Shown one piece after another: positions 1-11,634 of a DNA stretch of 64,000 nucleotides. The notes below the pieces were generated by a model. That model was given only the letters and a program-made list of their open reading frames with translations, ran no database searches and was not told the DNA's origin. Positions within the stretch are counted from its first letter, which is position 1; each line of letters opens with the position of its first letter. The position numbers and the translations under genes were made by a program. Origin of the DNA: Aphelocoma coerulescens (lineage: Eukaryota; Chordata; Aves; Passeriformes; Corvidae); assembly GCF_041296385.1 (NCBI RefSeq), contig NW_027183981.1, positions 1,713,501 to 1,777,500 of the forward strand. The letters are read 5' to 3'.

Positions 1-502
1 CCTTACTAGGTCTTGTAATGGTTTCTCATACCAGTCTTCTATTTTTTCCAATTTTTTTCTAATATCTGGCCAGGCATGAGTGACAAAGTTAACTCTTAGC
101 AGGGCTTGCCCTGCTAGGGACTCCGGGTCTATCCCAGAATATTGTTTCATATTCTTTTGGAGCCTCTCCAGCCACTCAGTCAGGGTTTCTTCCTTCCCTT
201 GCTGCCCCTCAAAGGCCTTTCTGACATTTTGTCCTCGGGGTGCCCCCTCTTTTATTACCTTGATTATCAAATTACGATAGTCATTCATATGTCCCCTCCC
301 AGCTTCATCATTTTGGTTCCAGTTAGGAGGTGTAATGGGCATTTTCTGATCCCCGGGTGGACCTTGTTGGTTTTCTCTTTCCCAAATTTTTATTCCAGCA
401 ATTCTAATCATTTCTCTTTCTTCTTGGGAGAATATTATTTTCATTATTGATTGCATTTCTTCCCAAGTGAAAATGTTGGGACCTAAGAACTGGTCCAACT
501 GC
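1..502 (-). pseudogene. gag: ERV gag capsid segment (partial)
   Basis: The minus-strand frame stays open from 502 to the window edge. It reads as a gammaretroviral capsid with a major homology region. Visible pieces include TLTEWLERLQKNMKQYSGID and the following PDIRKKLEKIEDW, the counterpart of the capsid region before the charged helix in murine leukaemia-type Gag. It is in a different frame from the segment at 503-1021. The shift lies near 535-545, next to a run of A on the minus strand. The capsid would form the virion core shell. The remainder is outside the window. Confidence 0.85.
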
Positions 503-1184
503 TCAGCTGTACCTATGGGGTCTTCTAATAATCCTTTCTTTTTTGAAATTCCTAACCTCTGTAGAGGTTAGAGGAGCATTTACAAAGCCTGTTCCCCCTC
601 CTCCCATAGGTACTTCTCTTAATGGAAATAAATGAATTTCTCGGCTTCCCTCTGTTTGTTTAGCAATGGAGGGCTTGTTGGGCTGCCTCTGAGCCTTAAT
701 GGCACCTCCTGTATTCTGGTATGGTGCTCCTTCGTTAAGAAGAGGGTTGATTCGGGAAGAAAGCACCGAACTGCCCTGGGGAGGAGGGGCAGATTCAAAG
801 TCTGGCGCTGAAGCTGAATATTCTGTGGTGCAGAGGGTGGGGGTGGGGTATGGCAGTGAAGCCAGATATTCCGGAGCACAGGAGGCGGGCACCGGGGCTA
901 AAGCCGGGTTTCTCAAGGCAGGAGAGGTGGGGGCTGAAGCCGGGACGTGTGACCTTTCCCTTGATTCAATTGAGGGTGCTGGGATTCCCGAGATATATGG
1001 GAAGGGTGGGATCCCCGGCATGGGCGGGGGCAGGGCTCCCCCCCAGCTCCATTGGGGCGGGAGGGCTGGCGGGGGAAAGGCCCCCGGTGCGGGCGGAGGG
1101 GGGGCTGGCGGGGGAAAGCCCCGGAGCCAGGGGGAGGAGGGCAGCTTCTGGTGCTGGCGGCGGAGGCAATACTTCTAAAGGGTC
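503..1184 (-). pseudogene. gag: ERV gag proline-rich (p12-like) segment and start of capsid
   Basis: Two minus-strand frames overlap here. From 1169 to 966 one frame is extremely rich in Pro, Ala and Ser (PPPPAPE and SPASPPS runs), as expected for the p12-like domain between matrix and capsid. From 1021 to 503 another frame carries more proline-rich sequence and then the capsid start (PLREVPMGGGG). A TGA stop near 1185 separates it from matrix in the same frame, and at least one indel separates it from the capsid. On the plus strand the GC-rich sequence gives only shadow frames. Confidence 0.7.
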
Positions 1185-1574
1185 TCAGCCTTTTTTCTCT
1201 TCTGTTTGCTTTTCCTCTGCGGTTTCTGAAATTTTAAAGACTTTGGTTCCCAGAGGTTTTGTAATTCCTGTCCAGCAAGAAGCATATTCTCTCTCCTCAG
1301 GGTGAGATGGCTCTTTTGAATTTACAAATACATTGAGAGCCTGGCAAATCCATGCCTCATCACACCCATATTTTGGCCAGTACACATGATCGGATCTGAT
1401 TTCCTTTTTTACCCACTCTTTCATGCAGAATTGAATCATTTTTACTTTATCTTTTCCTTTTGTAGAAGGATCAGTTTCCCAGTTTGCGAGTTTGACCCCG
1501 AGGGGACTGTCTTGGGGTATATCTTCTGGCACCCTTTTATAGTTTGAACTTAATTTACTAGGTTGTTGCCCCAT
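1185..1574 (-). pseudogene. gag: ERV gag matrix segment
   Basis: A 129-codon frame begins MGQQPSKL, with Gly2 placed for N-myristoylation as in gammaretroviral Gag. It continues with a matrix-like globular sequence (FCMKEWVKKEIRSDHVYWP, then WICQALNVFVNS). The start is chosen because the ATG is followed by the Gly-Gln typical of this group and lies about 0.9 kb after the primer site. It ends at an in-frame TGA, after which the same frame continues into the proline-rich segment. The product would target Gag to the plasma membrane. The copy is interrupted. Confidence 0.82.
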
Positions 1575-2471
1575 TTTTCAAGGAGTTCTCTATTACTCAA
1601 AATACCAATTTATCCCTCCCTTTGAAATACTAATTCATTCCTTTAAAACACTAATCTTCACTGCTGTAAAATACTACCCACCTTTTCACAGTACAAAAAA
1701 CCAAAAAAAATTTAGCCCACCTTCCCCAAAAACAAAGTTAACTTCTAATTACACAGTTTTTCATTCACACATTCACTCTTTTTAATATTTGTTCACTCAC
1801 TCATTCCTACTCACAACAGAATAATAAGGTACCTCTTTCAAGTCACTTGTTAGTATCCACCCATGGGTATGATATAATCCTTAGGATTGTGGGTGCTCTT
1901 GGATTTCCCTCAACCCAGCATTGCTAGCATCCAAACCCCCAACTTCTCTTGGGGTACTTTTAGGCCCTGGGTGCTCTTGGAGTTTTCCTCAACCCAGCAT
2001 ATGGGGGGGGGGGGGGGGGTAGCTCCCACTTTGCAACCCCTTCCCTGGGACCCCGTCCCAGTCACCCCGGGAGATTCTTTCACTCCTCTTATCTCTCACT
2101 TCGTCTCCTCGCTGGCCGCTGTTCTCGTGAACAAGACGGAACCGCAGCACTCAGAGACTGCCACACTCGCTTCGCAGATCTGGGGGCAACCAGCCCGCGT
2201 CTCATTCACACACACTCATCTCCCGTAACCACCCCCTTTTTCTTTGGACAATACTTACCAGTCCTGTTTCTTTTCCAGTGTCTGTGGGATTTTTGTCGAG
2301 AGCGCTCTCTTTCATTTGCTTTATTTTTGTGTCTTTCTTGTCCTCCGGGTGTTGCCCTGCTTCCACCAAATCACGCCAGAGGATGCTAAGCAAGGTTCCT
2401 GCCAACTTGGGCAGGAGGCGCCTTAGCCTTGCTTCTTGAATCCTCCCACGCTTTTCAGAGGCGAGGTGTAG
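1575..2471 (-). other. ERV 5' leader (untranslated)
   Basis: No gene is visible between the primer site and the gag start. The stretch holds a 17-base G run on the plus strand (2003-2019). It also holds two partial copies of a ~35 bp motif with the core CTCAACCCAGCAT (about 1889-1924 and 1968-2000). The packaging signal would be expected in this region of a gammaretrovirus, but I cannot point to it. Confidence 0.5.
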
Positions 2472-2489
2472 CTCCGGGACGAGCCCCCA
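2472..2489 (-). promoter_or_regulatory. Primer binding site, tRNA-Pro type
   Basis: The minus strand reads TGGGGGCTCGTCCCGGAG directly after the LTR end with a 2-base spacer. The first 13-14 bases match the proline-tRNA site used by gammaretroviruses, and the last few differ. Confidence 0.85.
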
Positions 2490-2491
2490 GT

Positions 2492-3154
2492 TGTGAAAAA
2501 CGAGGTTCACTCTCCTGTGAGAATTTAAAGAGTTTAATATAAAGACAATAAGAGACACATAAAATAAAGCAAAGGGGTAATGGCCGAGTGCCTTGGCGCT
2601 CTGCCAAGAGCACACCTGATGCCAGAGGTGAGTCCTTTTTATACCACTTTTACTGTCTGTTCTTCATTCATATTCAAACTTTTCCCGGAGCTGTTCTGCA
2701 TGGCCACTCCTTGGTTCCGCCTTTTTAGAGCATGCATAGTCTTCTGCCTTGTGGTTTTATTTCTCTTGATTCTTGGGGTTGGGCCCGCTAGGTAAGAGTT
2801 GATGGTAGGGTGGATCTCTTAATTCTCCAGACAGTCAGGGCTGATTGCAGCTTTGGCCTCTTTGCCCCCCAGGCAGAGCGGTGATAACGGGTCTCAGACT
2901 CTCCTGGCCACCTGTTCTCTGGGCGGAGCAGCCTTTGGGCCCTTTTGTTCCCTGGACAAAGTGTTGATTAGCAGCTCCTTGGGCCTCATCCTCTGTTCCC
3001 TTGGAGGGTATCTTACTTGCTCACACTTGCTAACATTCTTGCTAAAAAGAGAGAAAACTACATCCACACAGCAAATGCAAAAAAGCATTTCTAACATTAT
3101 ATAATATCTACCTTTATACTTTGTGAGAAGCCAATATAATATATGTTTATAACA
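2492..3154 (-). repeat. 5' LTR of the gammaretrovirus-like ERV
   Basis: On the minus strand the LTR begins TGTTATAAAC at 3154 and ends TTTTTCACA at 2492 (663 bp, TGT...ACA ends), two bases before the primer site. The outer edge is supported by comparison with 41745, where the matching flank continues without the LTR. Confidence 0.8.
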
Positions 3155-4760
3155 CCTGTGATGACACAGGATGTCAGCATGGAGGGCCTGTGATCAGGTG
3201 TGATCTCATGGCTTGTGGTGGTGCATTCCCCTTCCCTCCCATTTTTCAGCCTCCCCATGATCTGAGAAATGCTGGTTAGGCCTCGGCCTTGACAAACTGC
3301 AGCTTGGCTGAGCTACTCTTGAGCTTATCAAAAACAATGTGCACTCCCAGCAACTGGTGCTGTCTAACATGTTCCTGGTTTTTTTTTATTTTAACAGCCT
3401 TGGAAACTTTGTTTGTGCCTGAATGGTAAACACTGCGTGCAGGTGTGCATGTCCTCTCTGGAATGTGGGAGAGGGGCTGCTCTCCTGGATCTTTAAGTGC
3501 TTTACAACTGTAAGTAAGTTATGCTTGTAAGTAAAGTTACTATAGAGGTATGGTGAATCCTGTATGGGTCCTGTTCTGAGGTGTCTGGTTTGAGTTCAGT
3601 TCTAGGTTAAGTGTTGTTTAAGTTGAAGTATGGTTGAGTCTAAAAGCTTTTCAGTGTTATTCCACTGCTAAATGGTTAAGTTTAACTTATAAGTTTAAAT
3701 GTTGCTACCTTTTAGTTAAGTGAAGTGCTATTGAGCCTTTGGGCCATGTTCTTTTTATCCTTACTCTTTATAGCATCTTGACAAAGACATGCACACACTC
3801 ACACACATGCACAGATGATTTTCATGGTATTTCATTTTGGATTGACTGACTCTGGATTTTGTTTGTTGCTTTTCCTCGCTGTGCCTTAACCGTTGTGTCA
3901 GTAGTAGAGTGAAGCTTGTCAAGGAACCTTGTCCTGCTGTGGCTTTGATATGAAATCTTTCTTTCCTGATTTCCTGATACCTTTCCCATGATTCTTTAAG
4001 TGATGTTAAAGTTCCTGTGCCATCCCATCTCTTTAGCAGCATGGAGAGGCCGGGATGTCCCCACGGAGGCCCTGTGGCAGCACGAGTCCTCATGGTTCTT
4101 TTGCAGCCTTTGAGACCCCTGGGATGTCCCCATGGAGCCCCTGTGAGTCCTGTGACATCCCAGCTGTTTGGCAACATGGAACCTCCTGGAATGTCTCCGG
4201 GGGCCAAGTGTGAGTGCCTGTGACATCAGTGCTCTCCGGCAGCAGCAGAGAGCCCTCTGGAATGTCACTGTAGATGGCCTGTGAGTTCCTGTGACATCGT
4301 GGCTCCTTAGCAGCGTGGAGATTGCTGGGATGTTACCCTGGAGGCCCTGGGATTGCCCTTCCCCTGCCTGTTCCTTAGGAACATAGAGAGCCCTGGGATG
4401 TTCCCATGGAACCCCGGGGAGTGCAGTTGCCAAAAGGGCTCCTTAGCACCTAGAGACACCTCTGGTTTTGCCACGGAGTCACTGTGAGTGGCCCTGCCCT
4501 CAGATGTCTTTGGAAGATGAAAGAGCCCCAGGATGACATGGGATGTCAGCATGGAGGGCCTGTGAGCAGAGAAAGCGGCAGATCGCAAGTGGGGCCAGGA
4601 TGAAACCTTGTTGTGACTAAAGGCCACCCCAGGGGTGCCAAAGGAGCCCCCCTGGAGCTGTGCTGGGCCGCAGCAGCGGTGAGCAGCAAAGTCCCTGTGA
4701 GTGGGGCCCCTGTGAGCCGGGAACTCTCCCCTTGGCTGCTCTCGGGGGATCCCTGAAGGA
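3155..4760 (+). repeat. Left arm of a ~1.6 kb inverted repeat
   Basis: This stretch matches the reverse complement of 40157-41745 over nearly its full length with high identity. The shared part includes non-repetitive sequence (3180-3960) as well as minisatellite units (about 4010-4560). The arms are about 35 kb apart and face each other. The open frames in both arms are mirror images of each other and have no recognisable protein family. Confidence 0.85.
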
Positions 4761-5232
4761 CGACGGCTCCTGGGCTGCCGACACCCCCACTCCTGGAGGC
4801 CTCGGCCTTTTCCCTTTGGTGAGAAGATGCCAAGGCATCTGCAGGGAGTATTTCAGTGCCTTGGAGGGGAATTTTTCACAGGTACCTTGTGCAGGCTCTT
4901 TGTGTGCTTGTGTGTGTGCAGGTGTGCATGTGCTCTCTGGAAGGCGGGAGAGGAGCTGCTCCCCTGGACACTGAAGTGCTTTAGGTTTGTCCCGAGGTCA
5001 GGCCTGTAAGTTGCTCTTGTGCTGTGGTAAAGCCTGTGTGGGTCCTTTGCTGAGGTGCTGGGTTTCAGGTCAGTTCTAAGTGTTGTGTAGTTGAAGTACG
5101 GTGTTGCTCCTCCGCTAAATTGTAATTTGAACTTAGGTTACCAAGTGAAATGTTGCTAAGTTGAAATGCTATCAAGTGAAATGCTATCAAGCCTCTTGGC
5201 CACATTCTTTTTTATCCTTACCCTTTCTATTC

Positions 5233-5269
<37 letters not shown>

Positions 5270-5868
5270 ACAGATAAAATTTTCACTTTCTTTCAGTTTG
5301 GGTTGAGTGGCTTTGGATTTTTGTTTGTTGCTTTTCCTCGCTGTGCCTTAACCATTGTGTAAGTAGTAGAGTGAGGCTTGTTATGCTGTCACTTTTATAA
5401 TGAACCTTTTTTTACCCATACCTTTGCCAGTGATTCTTTAAGCAATCTCAAACACTCCTTGGTAACTTGTCTCTTTAGCAGCCCAAAAAGCCTTGAGAAG
5501 TCGCCGTGGGGCCTATTTGCCTCTCTTTGACCTCTCTGCTTTGGAGCAGGATGGCGCCAAATGTGATGTCACCATGCAGTCCCTATGACTGTGGGTGGCT
5601 GCAGGGATCTTTAGGAGCCCAGAGGGCTCTGGGAGTGCAGGTGAACTCAGGGCTCTTTAGAAGCCTGTAGCCCTGTGGGACTGAGGATGGAAGCCCTGGG
5701 AGTGCCTTTGAGCCAAGGGCTCTTTAGCAGTCTGGAGACCACTGGCAGCTGTAGCAGGATGCTTTGGGCTGGCTACTTTGCCTTGGAATGTGTTCCAGGA
5801 ACTTGGACAATGTCCTATTTACAAAGCTCTCAGTGTGGATTGAGAGGGGGCACCATGTGTTGTTTTGG
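4761..5868 (+). repeat. Minisatellite-bearing flank, plus orientation
   Basis: The region continues the degenerate ~70 bp unit whose core is a CTTTAGCAGCCTGGAGA-type start followed by a GATGTCACCATGG-like block, clearest at 5460-5760. 5640-5868 also matches, inverted, the sequence at about 42970-43240. 4761-5220 is a second diverged copy of the 3420-3760 type of sequence (GTGTGCATGT...CTGAAGTGCTTTA). No gene is seen. Confidence 0.7.
5237..5266. repeat. (CA)n microsatellite
   Basis: Fifteen consecutive CA dinucleotides. Confidence 0.97.
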
Positions 5869-6443
5869 TGTTCAGTTTTCTTAAAACTGCTTGTCTTAGG
5901 TTGCAATGTAAGATGTAAGCAAAAGGATGTATTGTATCACCATCTGTTAAAACCAGGTGGGGCAGTGTTCTTTATCTCTTCCATGACACATCCCTGATAA
6001 CTCCCTCCAGGGCATATGTTCTGTTAATGGGCCATCAAGGCCACACTGCATGACTCATAAAATTACATCAGCCCATTGGGAGATCCTCCGCCCAGGGGGA
6101 GGAGCCAAGCATTCCTACCTGGATGTAATCTGAGGTTTGGAGCACCACAGCCAGCCTTTCCTAGTGGATTCCCAGAGCACAGGAGCTACATAACCACCAC
6201 TGGCCCTTCGGAGGAAGGCCAGACCCTTCTACAGGATCACCGCTTCAACAGAACCACATCTATCACTTCAGGAGGACTGCAGCCACCATTGAATCGGACT
6301 GCTCCCACCACCCTGACGGACAGGGCATCAGGTTGTGTCCTGACTCTGTCAGTGTTTCTGCACTATTGCATTTATTTTAATTTTCCTATTCAATTGCAGT
6401 TCTGACTTGGAGTCTCTCACTGGTTTGCTTTCAAACTAGTACA
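5869..6443 (+). repeat. Solo LTR, ERVL-like
   Basis: 575 bp with TGTTCAG at the left end and TAGTACA at the right end. The left edge is confirmed by the related sequence at 42970-43000, which is identical up to TTTTGGTGTT and then diverges. Internal GC-box-like sequence and a T-rich tail before the end suit an LTR. No perfect target duplication is visible (TTTGG versus TGGGG), so the right flank may have been rearranged. Its last base is the A of the ATG of the next ORF. Confidence 0.72.
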
Positions 6444-7222
6444 TGGGGGTAGAGGAAGATCTCTCACCTAAACACAACATGGGAAAGAACAGCTGCCTCC
6501 TGGTGGTCAGAGAGAACGGCAGCGGAAGAAACGATGAGGAATCAAAGGATGGCACAGCAAGAACGTCCCCACGCGGACCAGCAAACAGCACGGATTCGGC
6601 CCCGGAGGACATCCTGACGGTGACAATTCCCGACCAAAATCCATCCTGTCCATGCTGTGGCACCCGGGCGGACCGTGTGTTGGACTTGATTGAACACCTG
6701 AAGAGAGCCCACATGAAAAGAAAGATCTGTATTCGGTGTGCCGGCTGCGGTAAGGAAAGTCTGAACCATCACAGTATTGCTTGTCACTATCCCAAATGCA
6801 GGGGAGCCACAAAAACGGCTCCAGCAGGGGAGTGGATCTGTGAGGTATGTGGAAGGGATTTTTTGACAAAGATTGGCCTGGGACAACACGAAAGACATGC
6901 TCATCCTGTTATCAGGAGCCAGAAGAGGATTGCTGCATCCCGCCCCAAGGGCACCTCTGCCCGAGGAGCCCACAAACGAGTGTGGACAAAAGAGGAGGAA
7001 CAGCTTCTGATTCAACTGGAGGTACAGTTTGGGGCAGACAAACACATCAATAAATTAATCGCAGCCCACATTCCTTCAAAAACACCTAAGCAAATAAGTG
7101 ACAAAAGGAGGCTGTTACACAAGGGACCAGCTGTGGGCAGGGGAAAAGAGCCAGAGATGACTCATCAATCAGAAGATGATGAGGAGCAGCTGGGGAACAT
7201 GGACCCCAGCAGGAGCAATTAA
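6443..7222 (+). CDS. R2 retrotransposon N-terminal (zinc-finger and Myb) ORF, intact but lacking RT
   Basis: An unbroken 259-codon frame encodes the DNA-binding head of an R2 protein. It has a first C2H2 finger (CPCCGTR...HLKRAH, residues ~70-92). A second Cys-rich finger follows (CIRCAGCG...HHSIACH, ~95-117). A third C2H2 finger (ICEVCGRDF...HERHAH, ~130-152) comes next. The Myb segment (RVWTKEEEQLL, ~180-235) ends in KQISDKRRLL. Three fingers plus Myb is the layout of A-clade R2 elements, where this part recognises the 28S target. Reverse transcriptase and endonuclease are absent, and sequence after ~7200 no longer matches R2. It is closest to R2 copy 1 (47094-50935) in this window. The start codon overlaps the end of the LTR at 5869-6443. 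The 5' ~60 residues are poorly conserved, so the true start is uncertain. It could be a fossil that happens to be open, or an LTR-driven gene. Confidence 0.8.
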   Translation: MGVEEDLSPKHNMGKNSCLLVVRENGSGRNDEESKDGTARTSPRGPANSTDSAPEDILTVTIPDQNPSCPCCGTRADRVLDLIEHLKRAHMKRKICIRCAGCGKESLNHHSIACHYPKCRGATKTAPAGEWICEVCGRDFLTKIGLGQHERHAHPVIRSQKRIAASRPKGTSARGAHKRVWTKEEEQLLIQLEVQFGADKHINKLIAAHIPSKTPKQISDKRRLLHKGPAVGRGKEPEMTHQSEDDEEQLGNMDPSRSN

Positions 7223-7478
7223 TACTGGAGAGTGTGACATGCAGCCTCATTCACAGTCATTGTTTGTAGATGCCACACACAAAACTTTTACATTTAAAGA
7301 TGTTAAGATGCCAGTATTTTGTTTTAGAGGAATCTCCTTCTGTTCCAGGGCCATGACATAATTCTAACAAATGACACAAACACATCAAATGTTATCCTTA
7401 GGATCTCTAAGCAGGAGGGACTTGACTTCTCTACACTGATGGGAAAGGTTTCACAGTAATTTGTAGAACCAGAGACTT

Positions 7479-7733
7479 ACGGAATCATGGAATGCTTTGG
7501 CTTGGGAGGGACCTTAAAGCCCATGCAGTGCCACCCCCTTCCATGGGCAAGGAAACCTTCCACTAGCCCAGGCTGCTCCAAGCCCCATCCAGCCTGGCCT
7601 TGGACACTTCCAGGGATCCAGGGGCATCCACAGCTTCTCTGGGCACCCTGTGCCAGGGCCTCACCACCCTCACAGGGAGCAATTCCTTCCTAATAGCCCA
7701 TCTAAACCCTCCTAAATTGCAATAGTCAGCATC
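7479..7733 (-). mobile_element. CR1 LINE 3' fragment
   Basis: Contains the typical reversed CR1 3' region: a tail beginning near GAATCATGGAATGCTTTGG, then CTTGGGAGGGACCTTAAAG and the block around CACAGCTTCTCTGGGCA. It is 5'-truncated. Confidence 0.93.
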
Positions 7734-10700
7734 ATTTCCTCTTGGAATTTCCCAGTTTAAATTGGAGCTATGTGAGCCTTTCAGCCCCTTTTGAAACTGG
7801 ATTCCAACAGCTCATCTCTGGAGTTTTTTCCTTTGCCTCCTGAACCATGTGACTTCTCCTGTGTTTATATTGCTCTGCAATATAAAGGGGCAAATGATGG
7901 CATTCTTAACTATGCTGAAAGGGAAATCAATTTCCCAACGAGTCCAGAATTTTCACATCGCACTTATCCTAAACTTAGTGCTGCACACGTCACGTGTGCA
8001 ACAGCCTCTGCATTTTTCGGTGAGCCCTCTCTCCTGATTTTAGAAGGGAATTCTCTGGTGAGTGTGAAATTATCAGAGTTAAGAGAAACAAAGAAAATTA
8101 TGCTCTTGGATTTGTTTGGAACATTTTCCACAATTCTTTACAACTTGTAATCATTTATAAATAAATTTTACCCTGCAGTGATATGCCTTCTACAATTTAA
8201 CAGCTGTGCATGATGTGAAAACACACTTTTTTAAAGCTGTAGCAAATCCACTGATTTCACTCTCCAGCCTGAGGAGAGTGTGGGCAGCGGGAGGAGTTGG
8301 TTTCATTTGTCTTTGTTTCTTAACCTGCACGCCTGTTTTAACTGAGAAGCAATGACTTTTCCTCAGTGGAGTCTGCCTGCCTGGGATGTGGGGGAGCGAG
8401 GTGGGGCTGGGCTGGCAGTGGGTGGGCACAGCCTGAGCTCCTGGGGTGTCAGGCTCCCTGTGGTAGCAAGACACTGTCTTAGAACCTATAAATCCATTTA
8501 ATCTAGCCCTGAATGACTAAGCAGCACCCCTTTGGAGTTAAGACATGGCTGGGAATTTATCCCAGTGCCGCTGTGACCCTCCTTATTTTCCTTCTAATGC
8601 AAGCCCAGGGAGTCCAGCCTGTGAAAACCACTCTGTAACAGAAACAACCATGTTCTGCCAATGTCCTGCAGGAAGGTGGGAATGGGAAACAGGAATCTGC
8701 CCGCTGTGCTTTGCCTCAAGCACCTGTAACTACACCTGTGCCCATAAAAGCAGCAGGCAGTGAGGTGAAATATTCCTAAGCATGTAAAGACTGACTCCCT
8801 TAGCCAGTGCCACTGTTAAGTCAAGCTTACAGTATCAGTTGATATAACTTCAGAGCTGGCCCTAAGAGCATCCTGACCAGAGTCACATCTAAACCCAGCT
8901 TCAGCCCAGACTTCACAGCAATTCACAGCATTTCAGCAGTTTGTACCTTTTATGTGATGAACCAGTGGTGGTATTCTTAGGTAAAAGGTACCAAAGGAAA
9001 AGGCACACTTGAAAGGCTTTTCAGTGTTTTGCTGATAATCACTTGGGAAAGGAAACCATTTGAATGCAACTAAAGCCTAAGAGACACTGAAATACTCCAG
9101 CCCTTCATGGGTATTTGGTCTCCAAGACTGGAGCAGGGCTGGTCCAAGCTCAAACTCTCAGAAATGCGCCTGTTGTGGACCTTGAGTCCTCATCACCGGC
9201 TGGTGATTTACACATAGGCTCCCTCAGGCCCAGGCAGAGAGGTGAAGGCACTGGCACTAGACAAGTGTCCCTTCTTAACACCATGCCTTCCCTGTGGCTT
9301 GTGTGGGGAAGCCTGTGCTGAGGGGTGCCTTGGAACAGGACTTCTCCTGTTTACAACACCTGTCAATCACCAGCAATGCCATGGGCTGCATGGGCATAAA
9401 CAGGAGAAGGATGTCTCCTAAAGTGTGCCCTGGAAGTGTCTGCAGGGGATCTCTTATGAAAAGCTGATGAGATAGAGAGAGATAGAAATCTCTAAGGTAT
9501 CTAAAGGGTTTCCGGATAACTTTAAAAATCAGGCATGACAATGAGCCTGGAAGTCTCCTGGAAGCTTATTTACTCAGTGCTTCATAGGTAGCTGTTGTGA
9601 TTTACTGTGAGGAAATCATGCAGTGCTTGACATCCCATTTTATTTGCAGCTGAATTTATAAGCACAAGCGGCCCAGAGCAGCTTTGGTCCTCATTCATTG
9701 AGCAGGATGACTTTGGTCACTTCCAGTTTCTACAGCATCTTTGTCAAAGCCGAGCCAGTTGTGCTTTCGTCTTTGCTGGTGTTCATTTGAATTTCCACAG
9801 GTATTTTACGGCAGATTTTCCCTGACAATTCTGACAATTATTCTTGCTGGAAGGAGACTAAGGAATACGTCTCTAGATTCCCTGCTGGGTGTTCATATAG
9901 AATCACTCCAGGGGAACAACAGGCACCATGCAAGGTGCTTTTACTCCAAGGAAAGCCGTCCAAGCTACTTGATGGCTGATCCCTCATTTAAACTGACGAT
10001 AAACTGTGGAAATAACTTAAATGATGATGCTGTCCCTTGCATTAGAAGTACATATGAGGTGTATATTTTGCTCTTGCTGCAGTGGGCTTGTGACTTCTGA
10101 GAGTCCAGGAGCAGTAGTTTGTCCTGAAGAAATAAACAGGCCCTGGCAGTATTTCCCTGGGGATTTGTGCCATGAAATGAGGAATTTGATGTCTGTGTAG
10201 CCACAGAAATACGGAAGCTCACACTATGCTGCAGTGCAGGAGGACACAAGTGTGGCCTGGAAGCTGAGCCTTTCCCTGGTGGCATGCAGCCAAGCCAAGG
10301 AGCAGCCAAGCAGCAGTTCCAGGTGGCCAAAAGGGGCTCCTGGCCAAGAGTGATACCACATTTTAACTGCTGTGGGGAAAGGACTTTTTAGTTGGGGACT
10401 ATTCCATATGTCTCCCCAAAAACCATCCAGCCTTTCCCTGTTTGTCAGCAGGCACCTCACCTTTGCAGGCCTAGTTTCCTCCTTTAGAAAAAGGATGCAT
10501 TGAGAAGGTTGACTTGCTTGCATGCATTTCCTGTGGCTCCACTTCAGGCCCAGAAATTCTTCAAATGAATGGATCTGCTTGCTCTTGGAGCTGAAATGCC
10601 CATTTTGCTGCCTGTAGTCTTTGTAAAAACCCCCTCTGACACAAAAGCCAGTCCTTGGCAGGAGTGGGCCTGGCCAGGTGGCCTTGTTTGTCACCTGCCT

Positions 10701-10984
10701 GTCAGGGCTGCAGCTGCATCAGAAACCAAATGATTCTGCTCTTAAACCCTAGAGTAACAGGTATTGAATGGCCAGGCCATAGAACCGGAGCTTACAGGGT
10801 GAACCTACGGTAAATGTCAGCTGGGCATGGAGTTCTGAACAGCAATCTGTGCTATCCAACCCTTTGCAAGTGAACATATGGAGATTGATCAGAGATGCAG
10901 GGATTGCTTTCATGGCAGTGTTTAGAGGGTGAACAAATCAGGCCACTTTTAAACTTGAAACCCAAATTGTGCTAAATCCATTCA
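7734..10984. other. No recognisable gene or repeat
   Basis: About 3.2 kb of apparently unique DNA. The open frames are short (up to ~120 codons), overlap on both strands and match no family I know. The longest (9741-10100 plus, 9965-10330 minus) show no domain, signal peptide or codon pattern that would support a gene. Confidence 0.6.
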
Positions 10985-11634
10985 TTAGCAGAGAACTTGA
11001 TAGCAATGGTTAGATCCCAGGCCAAGAGGGCCAATGACATCCTAGCCTGGATCAAAAGTAGTGTGGCCAGCAGGGCCAGGGAAGTGATCACCCCCATGTG
11101 TTGGGCACTGCTGAGGTCCATTGAATTCCATGTCCAGTTCTGGGTCTCTGGCGGCCAGAGAGGCCTGGAGGGGCTGGAGCATGTCCAGGGAAGGGAACGG
11201 GGCTGAGGAAGGGTCTGGGGCCCCAGGAGCAGCTGAGGGAGCTGCAGGGGCTCAGCCTGGATTTCTCCAGGAGGTTTAGGGGGCACCTTCTGGCTCTCCA
11301 CAACTCCCTGACCGGAGGGGGCAGCCAGCTGGGGGTCCCCGGGGCTCTGCTCCCGGGGAACAAGGCACAGGATGAGAGGAAAGGGCCTCAAGCTGTTACA
11401 GGGGAGGCTCGGGTTGGCCATCAGGATGGATTTCTTGCTGGAAAGGTTGGTCAGGCATTGGCAGGGGCTGCCCAGGGAGCTTTCGGAGTCCCCATGCCTG
11501 GAGGTGTGCAAGGAAGGCCTGGACGTGGCACTCAGGGCTCTGGGCTGGGTGACACGGTGGGGGTCGGGCACAGCTTGGACTCGATAATCTCAGAGATCTT
11601 TTCCAGCCTTAGGGATTCTGTGACTCTGTGAGTC
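10985..11634 (+). mobile_element. CR1 LINE 3' end
   Basis: About 650 bp of CR1 3' region in forward orientation, ending in the characteristic GATTCTGTGACTCTGTGA tail. The middle carries the diverged C-terminal ORF2 region and 3' UTR. Confidence 0.9.

Larger units (their letters stand above)
1..3154 (-). mobile_element. Gammaretrovirus-like (class I) ERV, 5' part, runs off the left edge
   Basis: Reading on the minus strand the order is LTR (3154-2492), a tRNA-Pro-like primer binding site, a ~0.9 kb leader, then gag matrix, a proline-rich segment and capsid to position 1. This is the usual gammaretroviral 5' organisation. Gag is split over several frames with an in-frame stop and a frameshift, so the copy cannot make a full Gag. 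Pol, env and the 3' LTR would lie left of the window. The LTR starts immediately beside sequence shared with the inverted arm at 40157-41745, so the arm was already present when the provirus integrated, or the arm ends here. Confidence 0.88.
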
